The notes: generated from the letters alone by a model not told the origin. A stretch of DNA of 18,779 nt from Balneolia bacterium (GCA_003567135.1 PXAI01000047.1:1-18779); one strand, 5' to 3'. Counted from the first letter of the stretch, positions 7,252-15,019 are shown. Numbers and translations are program-made.

Positions 7252-8505
7252 ATGCTGATATTAGGAATTATTACAGCCCTATTAACCGCAGTTGTCTGCT
7301 TCTACCTGCTGATGCCCGTTTTGTCCGGATTCGTTTCCGTTATTTTTCCGCCTGTTTTCAAGCGTGAAATGCGTACTGAGCTGCCAGACCCGAAAGACCA
7401 AACTGATTTTGCCTGTATCATCACGGCCTACAAAGACACTGAATTCGCCTTTTTGCTTGCTGATTCACTGTTTAAACAGCGCTACGAGAATTACCACATT
7501 TACCTGGTCGCCGATCGCTGTGAAAAAGCGGATGATGAGCCCGTACACGATAAATTCACGCTGATTTATCCGGAAACGCCGCTAAACTCCAAAGTCGCTT
7601 CCATTCAAACCGCAATGGACAGTTTCATCCGCAAACACGAGGCGGTAGTCATATTTGATCCTGATAACCTTGCGCATCCGCTTTGTCTTCAGGAGCTTGG
7701 CAGAATGTTCGCCGCAGGCTTTAAAGCCGTTCAGGGATGGCGTACTGCTAAAAACCTGGATACGACGTATGCGTGCCTTGACGCTGCCGGCGAGGCCTAT
7801 TATCATGTATCACAGCGGATTATTCCGTTTCGTCTCGGCAGCTCGGCCACGATTGCAGGTTCTGGAATGGCTGTGGAGACCGACTTATACCGGAGAATGC
7901 TTCAGAAGGGCGGAATTGAGGATGCCAAAGGAAAAGTAATTGTCGCTGAAGACAAGACCCTCCAGGTTGAGCTAATTGCAGAAGGATACGTTATCGCTTA
8001 CGCGCCCGAAGCTCTGATATTTGATGAAAAAGTAGCCAGCGGTGATCAGGTTCAGCGGCAGCGCACAAGGTGGATCAACTCCTGGTTTTTGTACATCCGG
8101 CACGCGGTTAATCTTGCGCTTCGCGGCGCCCTGAAAGGCGATTCCAATCAGCTGATATTTGGTGTGATGATTTCTACGCCACCGCTTTTTTTGCTTATAA
8201 TCGGGGGCGTTTTCGCAACGTTGATGACGGCATTATTCCTCACATCATGGTGGTGGGTTCCGGCCGGTTCGTTACTGGCCTTTGTGCTTTTCGTTCTGAT
8301 CTGCCTTGCAGTCGCAAAATCTGACCGCAGAATATGGAAATCACTCATTAAAGCGCCGCTCTTTATGTCGAGACAGCTCTTGGCGTTATTCCGGATTCAG
8401 GAATCGAACAAGTCATTTATGGAGACGACGCATCATCAGAAAATGAAAATTGATGATGTTATTGGCCGGGAAGAGGTAGAGCGGCTATTGTCAAAAGAAA
8501 ATTAG
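7252..8505 (+). CDS. Membrane-bound GT2 glycosyltransferase with QxxRW motif
   Basis: This 417-residue protein has one N-terminal membrane segment (about 3-30), a cytoplasmic GT-A domain and two or three C-terminal membrane segments (about 303-365). The GT2 signature residues are in place: D88 in LVADRC, the metal-binding DPDN (136-139), the general-base region AEDK (E233, D234) and QRTRW (270-274), which fits QxxRW. That last motif is typical of processive synthases such as cellulose and hyaluronan synthases and of related membrane GT2 enzymes. In this locus it more likely adds a sugar to the lipid-linked unit, though a synthase activity cannot be excluded. The gene starts 40 bp after the co-polymerase and ends 3 bp before the flippase gene, so it is part of the same transcription unit. 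Donor unknown. Confidence 0.88.
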   Translation: MLILGIITALLTAVVCFYLLMPVLSGFVSVIFPPVFKREMRTELPDPKDQTDFACIITAYKDTEFAFLLADSLFKQRYENYHIYLVADRCEKADDEPVHDKFTLIYPETPLNSKVASIQTAMDSFIRKHEAVVIFDPDNLAHPLCLQELGRMFAAGFKAVQGWRTAKNLDTTYACLDAAGEAYYHVSQRIIPFRLGSSATIAGSGMAVETDLYRRMLQKGGIEDAKGKVIVAEDKTLQVELIAEGYVIAYAPEALIFDEKVASGDQVQRQRTRWINSWFLYIRHAVNLALRGALKGDSNQLIFGVMISTPPLFLLIIGGVFATLMTALFLTSWWWVPAGSLLAFVLFVLICLAVAKSDRRIWKSLIKAPLFMSRQLLALFRIQESNKSFMETTHHQKMKIDDVIGREEVERLLSKEN

Positions 8506-8508
8506 GCC

Positions 8509-9861
8509 ATGTCCAGCACCAAAGCCAATCCGGTAAACTGGTTTAAATCGGGCGCTTACACGCTGATGCACCGCGTAAGCAATCTGCTTTTTGGCTTTGG
8601 AAGTTTTTTCATCCTGGTGAGGTATCTGGAAAAAGCGGATTTCGGCGCCTGGGCGCTTTTTATCAGTATTACCGCGATGGTGGAAATTGCGCGGAACGGC
8701 CTCATACAAAACGCGCAGATCAAGTTTTCCGTCGGGGCTGACGAAACAGAATATCCCAAGATTCTGACCGCTTCCATCACGCTTAATACGCTGATTACGT
8801 TTATTTCCGCCGGTCTTTTGCTTGGATTTGGCGGGATGCTCGGGCAGCTGTGGAGCGCCGAGGTTCTGGGAAGTATGTTTGCCATTTACGCTCTTACCAC
8901 CATTATCCTGATTCCCCATTCGCAGTTTGCGTTCATCATGCAGGCGAATATGGATTTTGCCGGAATATTCTGGGCAAACCTCTGCCGTCAGGGGATTTTG
9001 TTCGGATTTATCATCACGATGGTCCTCACCGGCAACGATTTTACGATTCTGGATCTGGTCTGGGTAATGACCGCTGCCGCTCTGATTGCGGCATTTGTGG
9101 GGTATTTCTTTGTCAAGCCACATCTCCGGTTAACAAAATCGCTGGAGTGGGAATGGGTGAAAAAGCTGTTCAGATACGGGAAATTCACGTTTGGTACGAA
9201 TATCAGCTCAATGCTTTTTTCCAGTATCGATCAGATGATGCTCGGCTATCTGATGAACACTTCGGCCGTTGCACTTTATAACACATCACTGCGGATCGTG
9301 AATTTCGTTGAGGTTCCGATGTCATCCGTAGCCGCGGTCGTTTTTCCCGAAGCCGCGCGGCTTGCCTCGCAGGATACCGTTGAGTCCGTTCGCGAGTTGT
9401 TCGAGCGATCTGTTGGTTTGATTCTCACGATGGTAGTTCCGGTCGTTATCGGCACGCTTTTGTTTACCGACTGGATTATTCTCATCATAGCCGGTGAGGA
9501 TTATCTGAGCGCGGTTCCGGTTTTGCAGGTGATCATCTTTTTCAGCCTGCTTCAGCCTTTTGCGCGGCAGTCGGGCACTACGCTGGATGCCATCAACCGG
9601 CCGGAAATTAATTTCCGTGTTTTGATTCTGACAGCCGGAATCAACGTGGTTACAAACTACATCTTCATAAACATGTTCGGCCTGATGGGCGCCGCGTATG
9701 GTACGCTCACGACGATGGTGATCGCGTTTATCGTCAATTACTTTATCCTCCGCAGGCTCATCGGCGCGAGCCCGATGCGTACCATCACCTACACTTTCGA
9801 TTTTTACAAACAGGGATATCATTATCTTACGCAAAAGGTTCTGAAATCCGGAAAGGAATGA
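8509..9861 (+). CDS. wzx: Wzx-type oligosaccharide flippase (MOP superfamily)
   Basis: This 450-residue protein is almost wholly hydrophobic, with about 12 or more predicted membrane helices. It has the N-terminal pattern of polysaccharide biosynthesis/flippase proteins: LMHRVSNLLFGFGSFFILVR followed by LEKADFGAWALF, where the F-G-x-(W/Y)-x-L-F motif is typical. Further typical elements are SSIDQMMLGYLM (about 240-251), where a charged pair sits in a membrane helix, and YNTSLRIVNF. It would flip undecaprenyl-linked repeat units across the inner membrane. It starts three bases after the GT2 stop and is followed after 21 bp by a glycosyltransferase gene that has an AAGGAG sequence. Family assignment is by topology and motifs; substrate is unknown. 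Confidence 0.9.
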   Translation: MSSTKANPVNWFKSGAYTLMHRVSNLLFGFGSFFILVRYLEKADFGAWALFISITAMVEIARNGLIQNAQIKFSVGADETEYPKILTASITLNTLITFISAGLLLGFGGMLGQLWSAEVLGSMFAIYALTTIILIPHSQFAFIMQANMDFAGIFWANLCRQGILFGFIITMVLTGNDFTILDLVWVMTAAALIAAFVGYFFVKPHLRLTKSLEWEWVKKLFRYGKFTFGTNISSMLFSSIDQMMLGYLMNTSAVALYNTSLRIVNFVEVPMSSVAAVVFPEAARLASQDTVESVRELFERSVGLILTMVVPVVIGTLLFTDWIILIIAGEDYLSAVPVLQVIIFFSLLQPFARQSGTTLDAINRPEINFRVLILTAGINVVTNYIFINMFGLMGAAYGTLTTMVIAFIVNYFILRRLIGASPMRTITYTFDFYKQGYHYLTQKVLKSGKE

Positions 9862-9882
9862 AGCAAGGAGACTTAAACTGAT

Positions 9883-11106
9883 ATGGCACAAAGTGAGAAG
9901 CTGAAAAGAAACGATTTAATTATGACCTCGCTTTTCCGGTGGGACGGCCGGTTTTCGTCAAACGCGTGGCGGCTTGCGAATGAGTTTTGCAAGGAAAGGC
10001 GAGTATTTTACGTCAACTATCAGTTTACGCTGAAGGATTTAATTGCAGAATGGGACGGCACACAGGTTCAGAGCCGGCGTGGAAAACTGCTGGGCAGAGG
10101 GGGGTGGAGCCGGCCCGAAGGATTTCCGCCAAATCTTTGGTCAGTAGACGCCCCGGTTTTTTTGCCGAATAATAAGCTCTCAGATGGAGCACTGTATCGC
10201 ATGCTTGCCAAACAAAACGACCGCCGGCTCTTCAATACTGTCATGCGTTTGATCCGCCATTTTGATATAAAGGATTTTACCTGGCTGAATGTTTATAATC
10301 CTTATATAGGGCACTATCCCCCGAAAGGATTTAATCCTGCCCTGAAGGTTTACTACACGGTGGATGCCATTTCCGAGGATAATTACACCAAAACTCACGG
10401 CCCGAGGCTGGAACAAAAACTGATGCGCGAAGCCGATTTCGTGATGGGAACCTCAAAAGAACTGGTGCGAATGGCCGGCAACTACAGCGATGATGTCCAT
10501 TTTCTGCCAAACGCTGCTGATATCGATCTGTTTAAGAAAGCGAATGATAAAAATATCAGCGTTCCGGATGACATCAGCGATATTGATACGCCGGTAATAA
10601 TGTATACGGGCAACATCAGTTTACGCATCAATTATCCGCTTTTGGTTAAAACGGCTAAACGGCACACCGATAAAACGCTGGTGATGGTTGGGCCGGTGGA
10701 TAACAGAGCCTTTAAAGGCCAGGAGTTGTATGATTTGCCCAATGTTCGTTTTACCGGAACCAAAGAAATTGAGCAGCTGCCGGCCTATCTGTCAAGGGCG
10801 GATTGCGTGATTATCCCGTTTGAGCTGACTAAGCTGACGGCGAGTATCTATCCGCTCAAAATAAATGAGTATCTGGCATCGGGGCGCCCGACGGTTTTAA
10901 CCCGGTTCAGCGATCTTGCCGAGTTTGATCACGTAACCTACGTTTCTGATTCTGATGAGGAGTTTATGGATAACATCCAGAAGGCGATTGACGAGAATAC
11001 GCCGCAGAAGGAGACGGAGCGGGTCAAAGCGTCTGAAGGAAACACGTGGCAAGCCAGAACCAAAACGTTTCACAAGCTTGAGGATCAGTACAGAAACCGC
11101 GTTTAG
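9883..11106 (+). CDS. GT4/TuaH-like glycosyltransferase
   Basis: This 407-residue soluble GT-B-type enzyme has an N-terminal half beginning LIMTSLFRWDGRFSSNAWRL, followed by VYYTVDAISEDNY and a linker FLPNAADIDLF. The C-terminal donor half begins VIMYTGNISLRINYPLL and contains FTGTKEIEQLPAYLS and the donor-site stretch PLKINEYLASGRPTVLT (Glu at residue 329). This pattern is typical of TuaH-like and related group-1 transferases in exopolysaccharide loci. It lacks the full EX7E pair of the upstream GT4 enzyme. An AAGGAG lies at 9865-9870, 12 bases before the ATG; this is one of the few clear Shine-Dalgarno-like sites in the window, although the spacing is long. The gene ends 26 bp before the MITE-like element. 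Sugar and linkage are unknown. Confidence 0.87.
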   Translation: MAQSEKLKRNDLIMTSLFRWDGRFSSNAWRLANEFCKERRVFYVNYQFTLKDLIAEWDGTQVQSRRGKLLGRGGWSRPEGFPPNLWSVDAPVFLPNNKLSDGALYRMLAKQNDRRLFNTVMRLIRHFDIKDFTWLNVYNPYIGHYPPKGFNPALKVYYTVDAISEDNYTKTHGPRLEQKLMREADFVMGTSKELVRMAGNYSDDVHFLPNAADIDLFKKANDKNISVPDDISDIDTPVIMYTGNISLRINYPLLVKTAKRHTDKTLVMVGPVDNRAFKGQELYDLPNVRFTGTKEIEQLPAYLSRADCVIIPFELTKLTASIYPLKINEYLASGRPTVLTRFSDLAEFDHVTYVSDSDEEFMDNIQKAIDENTPQKETERVKASEGNTWQARTKTFHKLEDQYRNRV

Positions 11107-11132
11107 CCACGATTTTACGCATAGTTGGCTAT

Positions 11133-11150
11133 CCCGGATTATTCACGAAG
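11133..11150 (+). repeat. Left terminal inverted repeat of MITE-like element
   Basis: The 18-bp sequence matches the reverse complement of 11341-11358 with one mismatch (G versus C at the 15th base). It is preceded by CTAT, part of GGCTAT, which recurs in direct orientation at the right end. Confidence 0.7.
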
Positions 11151-11238
11151 CATTAAAAAATGCGATATAAGCAATGGGTTAATTTTAACTTTTAGCAAAT
11201 ATACATTCCCTCAAATTTGGGTGTGCTATAAGTCGGCG

Positions 11239-11340
11239 ACTTTTTCCCGCTGGCTGCGTTGAAGCTAAAAAAGTGTGCTCAGGGTACATCAGTACCCTTC
11301 TGCTCACGTTTTCACCTTCGCCTTGCCAGAGAAAAAAAAT
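11239..11340. repeat. Imperfect ~100-nt palindrome inside the MITE-like element
   Basis: The centre is a perfect 7-bp stem AGGGTAC/GTACCCT with loop ATCA (11281-11298). Outward, the arms pair discontinuously: TGCTC/CTGCTC near the centre, GTG/CAC, an A-run against a T-run, GAAG/CTTC, CTGGC (11250-11254) with GCCAG (11325-11329), then a T-run against an A-run at the edges. Transcribed, it would fold into a long bulged hairpin. A-runs rather than T-runs follow the stem on both strands, so it does not look like an intrinsic terminator. Confidence 0.7.
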
Positions 11341-11358
11341 CTTGGTGAATAATCCGGG
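11341..11358 (-). repeat. Right terminal inverted repeat of MITE-like element
   Basis: This is the reverse-complement partner of 11133-11150 (17 of 18 matches). It is followed directly by CTAT, matching the tetranucleotide outside the left end. Confidence 0.7.
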
Positions 11359-11361
11359 CTA

Positions 11362-11367
11362 TATAAT
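11362..11367 (+). promoter_or_regulatory. Possible -10 box (TATAAT) at the MITE-like element boundary
   Basis: A perfect TATAAT starts on the last base of the right CTAT repeat, 14 bases before the ATG of the small membrane protein. The upstream TTGGTG (11342-11347, inside the right terminal repeat) is only a partial -35 match with a short 14-bp spacer, and the leader would be very short. The insertion may have split the operon and supplied or preserved a new promoter here. Low confidence. Confidence 0.25.
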
Positions 11368-11381
11368 TTGTATTTTTATTT

Positions 11382-11528
11382 ATGATTGTTAAACCGGACA
11401 AAGACATAAAAAATGGCACTGAGGAAGAGCAAAATCTCTCCTTACCGGATCAGGGAAGGGAGAAACTGGCCATAGCTCTGTCGGCGGCCATGCTGATTTA
11501 TTTTTTCATGAAAGTTGTATTCATATAA
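11382..11528 (+). CDS. Small single-span membrane protein, 48 residues, function unknown
   Basis: This is an ATG-to-TAA frame of 48 codons. Residues 1-27 are hydrophilic and charged (MIVKPDKDIKNG, then an acidic EEE stretch). Residues 29-48 form a continuous hydrophobic segment (KLAIALSAAMLIYFFMKVVF), enough for one membrane span, with the C-terminus at or in the membrane. No signal-peptide cleavage site is evident, so an N-in tail-anchored topology is plausible. The TAA (11526-11528) is one base before the GTG proposed for the next gene, which supports a real, translationally coupled gene. It has no clear Shine-Dalgarno sequence. I do not recognise a family. Its place among glycosyltransferase and polymerase genes suggests a structural or regulatory membrane subunit (inference). 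Confidence 0.55.
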   Translation: MIVKPDKDIKNGTEEEQNLSLPDQGREKLAIALSAAMLIYFFMKVVFI

Positions 11529-11529
11529 G

Positions 11530-12528
11530 GTGAGTGAGTTGAAAACATCAGATAAAACGGGCCGGGATCGTAAAGATGTTGCGGTTGTAATCGTTAACTG
11601 GAACACGCTTGCCATGCTCCGGGACTGCCTGAATTCGGTTATTCAGGAAACGCAGGAATACACCTATGAAATCATCGTGGTGGATAACAATTCCCCGGAT
11701 AAATCAGCGGATATGGTCCGGAAAGAGTTTCCCGACGTCATTTTAATTGCGAATACAACCAATAACGGTTTTGCACCCGCAAATAATCAGGCGCTGAGGA
11801 TTGCCAATGCGCGTCATTATCTTCTGCTGAATCCAGATACGGTTGTGCTGAATGGCGCAATCGACAAAATGGTAAAGTATATCGACGCCAACCCGGATGT
11901 CGGAATTGTAACCTGTAAACTGCTCAATACCGACGGTACGCTGCAAAAATCGGTAAACAACTTCTTCAGCTTTTCCAGATCATTTATCGAAAACCGTTTT
12001 CTGGCAAATCTCTTTACGCGCCTTGATCCGAAAGGAAACCGGTTTATGAGCTACTGGGATCACAGCGAAGACCGCGATATCGACTGGGCGTTTGGAGCAG
12101 TTCTTTTGTTCAGTCAGGAGGTTTACGATAAGGTGGGCATTCTGGACGACCGCTTCTTTATCTACGCCGAGGAGATGGACTTTTATTTCCGCGTAAAAAA
12201 AGCCGGATACAGATCGGTATTTCTGGCTGATGTGGAGATTACGCATCACGGAAAATCCAGCTCAAGACAGCGAAGGGCCGAGATGTTCATTCAGAACTAC
12301 AAGAGTTTTTATCTGTATCTGCGAAAGCACTATCCCGGATATGTCTATTATCTGTACCGTACACGCGCGTTCATTTATATGCACATTTGGGTTGTTTTCT
12401 TTTCACTCAAATATGGTTTTTCCAGGCTGATTATGAAGCCGGATGAGGAAGCAAAAACGCAGATTTCGGTGTATACCGGAACCATAAAATGGCACTACAC
12501 TAAAGACAGCAAGATTCCGGTTGAGTGA
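11530..12528 (+). CDS. WbbL/rhamnosyltransferase-like GT2 glycosyltransferase
   Basis: The GT-A domain begins VAVVIVNWNTLAMLRDCL, with EIIVVDNNS, the characteristic LLLNPDTVV (N101-T104 from the GTG), WAFGAVLLFSQEVYDKVGIL, and IYAEEMDFYFRVKKAGY (E214, E215, D217). NPDT plus the EEMD...R block is typical of WbbL-type rhamnosyltransferases and related GT2 enzymes. An amphipathic C-terminal region (RAFIYMHIWVVFFSLKYGF) may hold it at the membrane. Start choice: the longest frame begins with TTG at 11515, inside the small upstream gene; I prefer GTG at 11530, one base after that gene's TAA. TTG at 11539, preceded by AAGGTGAG, is another option. The length from GTG is 332 residues. The 3' end overlaps the polymerase start by 8 bp. 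Family is confident, sugar is not. Confidence 0.9.
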   Translation: MSELKTSDKTGRDRKDVAVVIVNWNTLAMLRDCLNSVIQETQEYTYEIIVVDNNSPDKSADMVRKEFPDVILIANTTNNGFAPANNQALRIANARHYLLLNPDTVVLNGAIDKMVKYIDANPDVGIVTCKLLNTDGTLQKSVNNFFSFSRSFIENRFLANLFTRLDPKGNRFMSYWDHSEDRDIDWAFGAVLLFSQEVYDKVGILDDRFFIYAEEMDFYFRVKKAGYRSVFLADVEITHHGKSSSRQRRAEMFIQNYKSFYLYLRKHYPGYVYYLYRTRAFIYMHIWVVFFSLKYGFSRLIMKPDEEAKTQISVYTGTIKWHYTKDSKIPVE

Positions 12529-14068
12529 GTTTACCGTAAATATAAAACACGATACGCACCGGGGTAAAAAATCATCTTATACCGGCCGGGGAAAGGACTG
12601 GCTTCTCGAAAAGACGATGTATGAGCAGCTTCAAAATCCGATTGGTTATGTGCTTTTCATACTGATTGCGGCATTTATAGGAGTGGTTGCCGCGAAGGGC
12701 GGTCTGGCGATATCATTGGCGCTTGTGGTAGCCATCGTGGGCGCTCCGGTCATGCTGGCCAGTATTTTCTACATGAAATTCGGGGTGATTCTGCTCCTCA
12801 CGCTTTCATTTACCATTCTCGGCGTTAAGCGCATGGTCGGTGATCCGCCTGTAGGAATTGCCCTCGATGCCGTAACGGCAGCACTTTTTCTGGGATTGCT
12901 GATCCGCGTCTCACGGGAACGCGATCTCAGTTTTTTGAAAAGCAGCGTAACGGTGTTCATCGTTATATGGATTTTCTTCAACATCCTTCAGTTTTTTAAT
13001 CCGGATGCCGTTTCCAGAATGGCGTGGGTGTATACCGTAAGAGGTTTTGCGGGGATTATGGTCGTTTACTTCATTCTGATGTATGTCATGAACGATATGC
13101 GCTATGTGAAGATGCTTACCTGGTCGTGGATTGGCCTGGCGCTGTTCGGCGCACTCTACGGTTTATTTCAGGATTACGTTGGCCTGAGAGGATTTGAATG
13201 GCGCTGGCTTGCCTCCGACATGGAGCGCTTTTCACGATATGATCAGTGGGGGCAGGTGCGAAAATGGTCCATGTTTTCTGATCCGGTTGTGTTCGGTTTT
13301 TTGATGGCGTATTCAAGCGTGGTGAGCGTCGTGCTCTCCACAGCTTTTAAGCAGCAGTGGATCAAAATTGCGCTGTGGGCTACCGCGTTTATTATGTTTC
13401 TGGCGATGCTGACAACCGGAACCCGCGCTGCATACGTACTGCCATTTGCAGCCCTCGGTTTTTATGTATTGATGAACCTCACATTCCGGAGTTTTGCCAT
13501 TGCAGCGGTTATCGGCGTAATGGGCGTTGTGCTGATCACCATCCCGACAGAAAATGTACAGTTGGTTCGTTTTCAGAGCGCGTTCAGCCCCACCGAGGAT
13601 GCTTCGTATGAAGTCAGGGTTCGTAATCAGCAGTTTATTCAGCCATTTATTCAGTCGCATCCGATGGGCGGCGGACTTGGAAGCACAGGCATCTGGGGCC
13701 AGCGTTTCGCGCCCGACTCCCCGCTTTCCCAGTTTCCTCCCGATAGTGGATTTGTTCGGATTGCCGTTGAAACCGGCTGGGTGGGTTTATTTCTGTTCAT
13801 GGCGCTGCTGTTTGTGATTATCGTTACGGGCGTGCGCAATTATTACCGGATTCGAAGTCCCGAAATCAAATCCTATCATCTTGCGTTTCTGCTTACGGTG
13901 ATTATGCTGGTAGTGGCAAGTTACCCGCAGGAGGCGATAACCTCGCCGCCAAGCAGCGTGATTTTCTATATCTGCGTGGCCGGAATGATAAAACTGGTTC
14001 GCATCGATAAAGAAAAACATCAGAACGAAAAACTCGCCGAACATCCCAAAAGTGAGGTGGCATCATGA
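12521..14068 (+). CDS. Wzy-type O-antigen/exopolysaccharide polymerase (O-antigen ligase family)
   Basis: This 515-residue protein has about 10-12 membrane helices and would join flipped repeat units at the periplasmic face. The Wzy_C/O-antigen-ligase signature region is visible: LTTGTRAAYVLPFAALGFY (G300, T301, R302), then a loop with VRVRNQQF, HPMGGGLGSTG, and PDSGFVRIAVETGWVGLFLF, in the usual order and spacing. Members normally have a large periplasmic loop between these elements, as here. Start choice: TTG at 12521 overlaps the preceding gene's end (TTGAGTGA) and gives a hydrophilic 32-residue N-terminus; ATG at 12617 would begin at MYEQLQNPIGYVLF, directly before the first helix, and is a fair alternative. 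It overlaps the next gene by 4 bp (ATGA). With the flippase and co-polymerase it completes a Wzx/Wzy set. Confidence 0.88.
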   Translation: MSEFTVNIKHDTHRGKKSSYTGRGKDWLLEKTMYEQLQNPIGYVLFILIAAFIGVVAAKGGLAISLALVVAIVGAPVMLASIFYMKFGVILLLTLSFTILGVKRMVGDPPVGIALDAVTAALFLGLLIRVSRERDLSFLKSSVTVFIVIWIFFNILQFFNPDAVSRMAWVYTVRGFAGIMVVYFILMYVMNDMRYVKMLTWSWIGLALFGALYGLFQDYVGLRGFEWRWLASDMERFSRYDQWGQVRKWSMFSDPVVFGFLMAYSSVVSVVLSTAFKQQWIKIALWATAFIMFLAMLTTGTRAAYVLPFAALGFYVLMNLTFRSFAIAAVIGVMGVVLITIPTENVQLVRFQSAFSPTEDASYEVRVRNQQFIQPFIQSHPMGGGLGSTGIWGQRFAPDSPLSQFPPDSGFVRIAVETGWVGLFLFMALLFVIIVTGVRNYYRIRSPEIKSYHLAFLLTVIMLVVASYPQEAITSPPSSVIFYICVAGMIKLVRIDKEKHQNEKLAEHPKSEVAS

Positions 14069-14916
14069 TTCCGCTTCGGGTTCCCGATTGGGTATGGATG
14101 CATCAGTTCGAGTATGAAGATTACAAGGCCGTTGATCCCAAAATAACAGACCGGATCAGAAATGGTTTAAAGAGATTTCATCCGGATGAGGAGACGCCTG
14201 TTGTTTCGGTAATGATACCGGTCTGGAACGAAGAGTTTAACATCCTGCGGACGCTCTCTTCTCTGGCTGAACAGAAAACATCCTACAAAACGGAGCTGGT
14301 TTTAATCAATAATAAGTCAACAGACCGTACCTGCGAAATTCTGGATTTTCTGGGAGTGGCCTATATTAATGAACCGACGCAGGGCATCAGTTTTGCACGC
14401 CTGAAAGGGCTGGAATCGGCGAGGGGACGCATTCACCTTTGCGCTGACGGAGACTCTACCTATCCGCCAAACTGGATCGAATCACTTGCCGGTGCGCTGG
14501 ATAAAAATCCGGAAGCCACGGTGGTTCACGGAACTTACGCGTTTATCCCCGCAGAAAATATCAGCAGGATGAGCCTCGCCATTTATGAGATGATCGGCCG
14601 GATTCCGGTTATGCTGAGAGGCAAAGAGCGCAAATATCTCAGCGTGTACGGGTTTAATTTTGGTTTTCGCACGGAGCAGGGCAAAGAAGCCGGCGGTTTT
14701 GATACATCCAGAAAAAGATGGTCGGATGGCGTGCTTGCGTATGATTTATCGCAGAAAGGCGAAATTTTTACTGTAAAAGGCCCCGATACGCGCGTATGGA
14801 CGATCCCACGGAGGATACTTGCCGATGGCGGCCTGATCCCGGGAGTCTGGCTCCGGGTCAAAAAAGAGCTGGGTCAGCTTGGCGACTACTTTTTGCGCAG
14901 AAAAGTAGAACGCTGA
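14065..14916 (+). CDS. GT2-family glycosyltransferase
   Basis: This 283-residue protein has about 45 N-terminal residues before a GT-A domain that begins VVSVMIPVWNEEFNILRTL. ELVLINNKSTDRT and the metal-binding DGD (D128, D130) in LCADGDSTYPPNW follow. A region with RIPVMLRGK, GFNFGFRTE and KRWSDGVLAYDLSQKG completes the domain; the Asp in SDG may be the acceptor-side catalytic residue. It is a cytoplasmic inverting transferase, probably membrane-associated through basic C-terminal residues (LRRKVER). Its ATG overlaps the TGA of the polymerase gene (ATGA), so the two are translationally coupled. It is the last gene of the polysaccharide locus; no hairpin-plus-T-run terminator is visible after it. 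Donor and acceptor are unknown. Confidence 0.9.
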   Translation: MIPLRVPDWVWMHQFEYEDYKAVDPKITDRIRNGLKRFHPDEETPVVSVMIPVWNEEFNILRTLSSLAEQKTSYKTELVLINNKSTDRTCEILDFLGVAYINEPTQGISFARLKGLESARGRIHLCADGDSTYPPNWIESLAGALDKNPEATVVHGTYAFIPAENISRMSLAIYEMIGRIPVMLRGKERKYLSVYGFNFGFRTEQGKEAGGFDTSRKRWSDGVLAYDLSQKGEIFTVKGPDTRVWTIPRRILADGGLIPGVWLRVKKELGQLGDYFLRRKVER

Positions 14917-15019
14917 GATATTATCGCCGATGCCGGAATATGTGAGAGGATAGGATATCAGAAATTAATTTATGTAATCTCCTGATTATTAAATATCATT
15001 AATTAATAATTTGTGGTAT

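Larger units (their letters stand above)
11133..11358. mobile_element. MITE-like element, 226 bp, with 18-bp terminal inverted repeats
   Basis: The left end reads CCCGGATTATTCACGAAG (11133-11150). The right end reads CTTGGTGAATAATCCGGG (11341-11358), its reverse complement at 17 of 18 positions. The tetranucleotide CTAT lies directly outside both ends (11129-11132 and 11359-11362), as expected for a 4-bp target-site duplication. The interior has no ORF of note but contains an imperfect palindrome of about 100 nt (11239-11340) and a short dyad AAGTCG-G-CGACTT (11230-11242). Small size, terminal inverted repeats, a flanking duplication and no transposase fit a non-autonomous miniature transposable element. 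The parent transposon family cannot be named from this window. It sits between two genes of the polysaccharide locus without breaking either. The boundaries are directly visible; mobility is inference. Confidence 0.65.

Noticed and set aside
8491..9123. 210-codon open frame on the minus strand across the flippase gene
   Set aside because: It lies wholly antisense to a clear Wzx coding sequence, its translation is low-complexity and hydrophilic with no recognisable motif, and similar antisense frames occur under many genes in this window.
9322..9891. 189-codon open frame on the minus strand over the end of the flippase gene
   Set aside because: Same reasoning: antisense to a well-supported membrane-protein gene, with His/Arg/Asp-rich translation typical of the reverse complement of hydrophobic codons.
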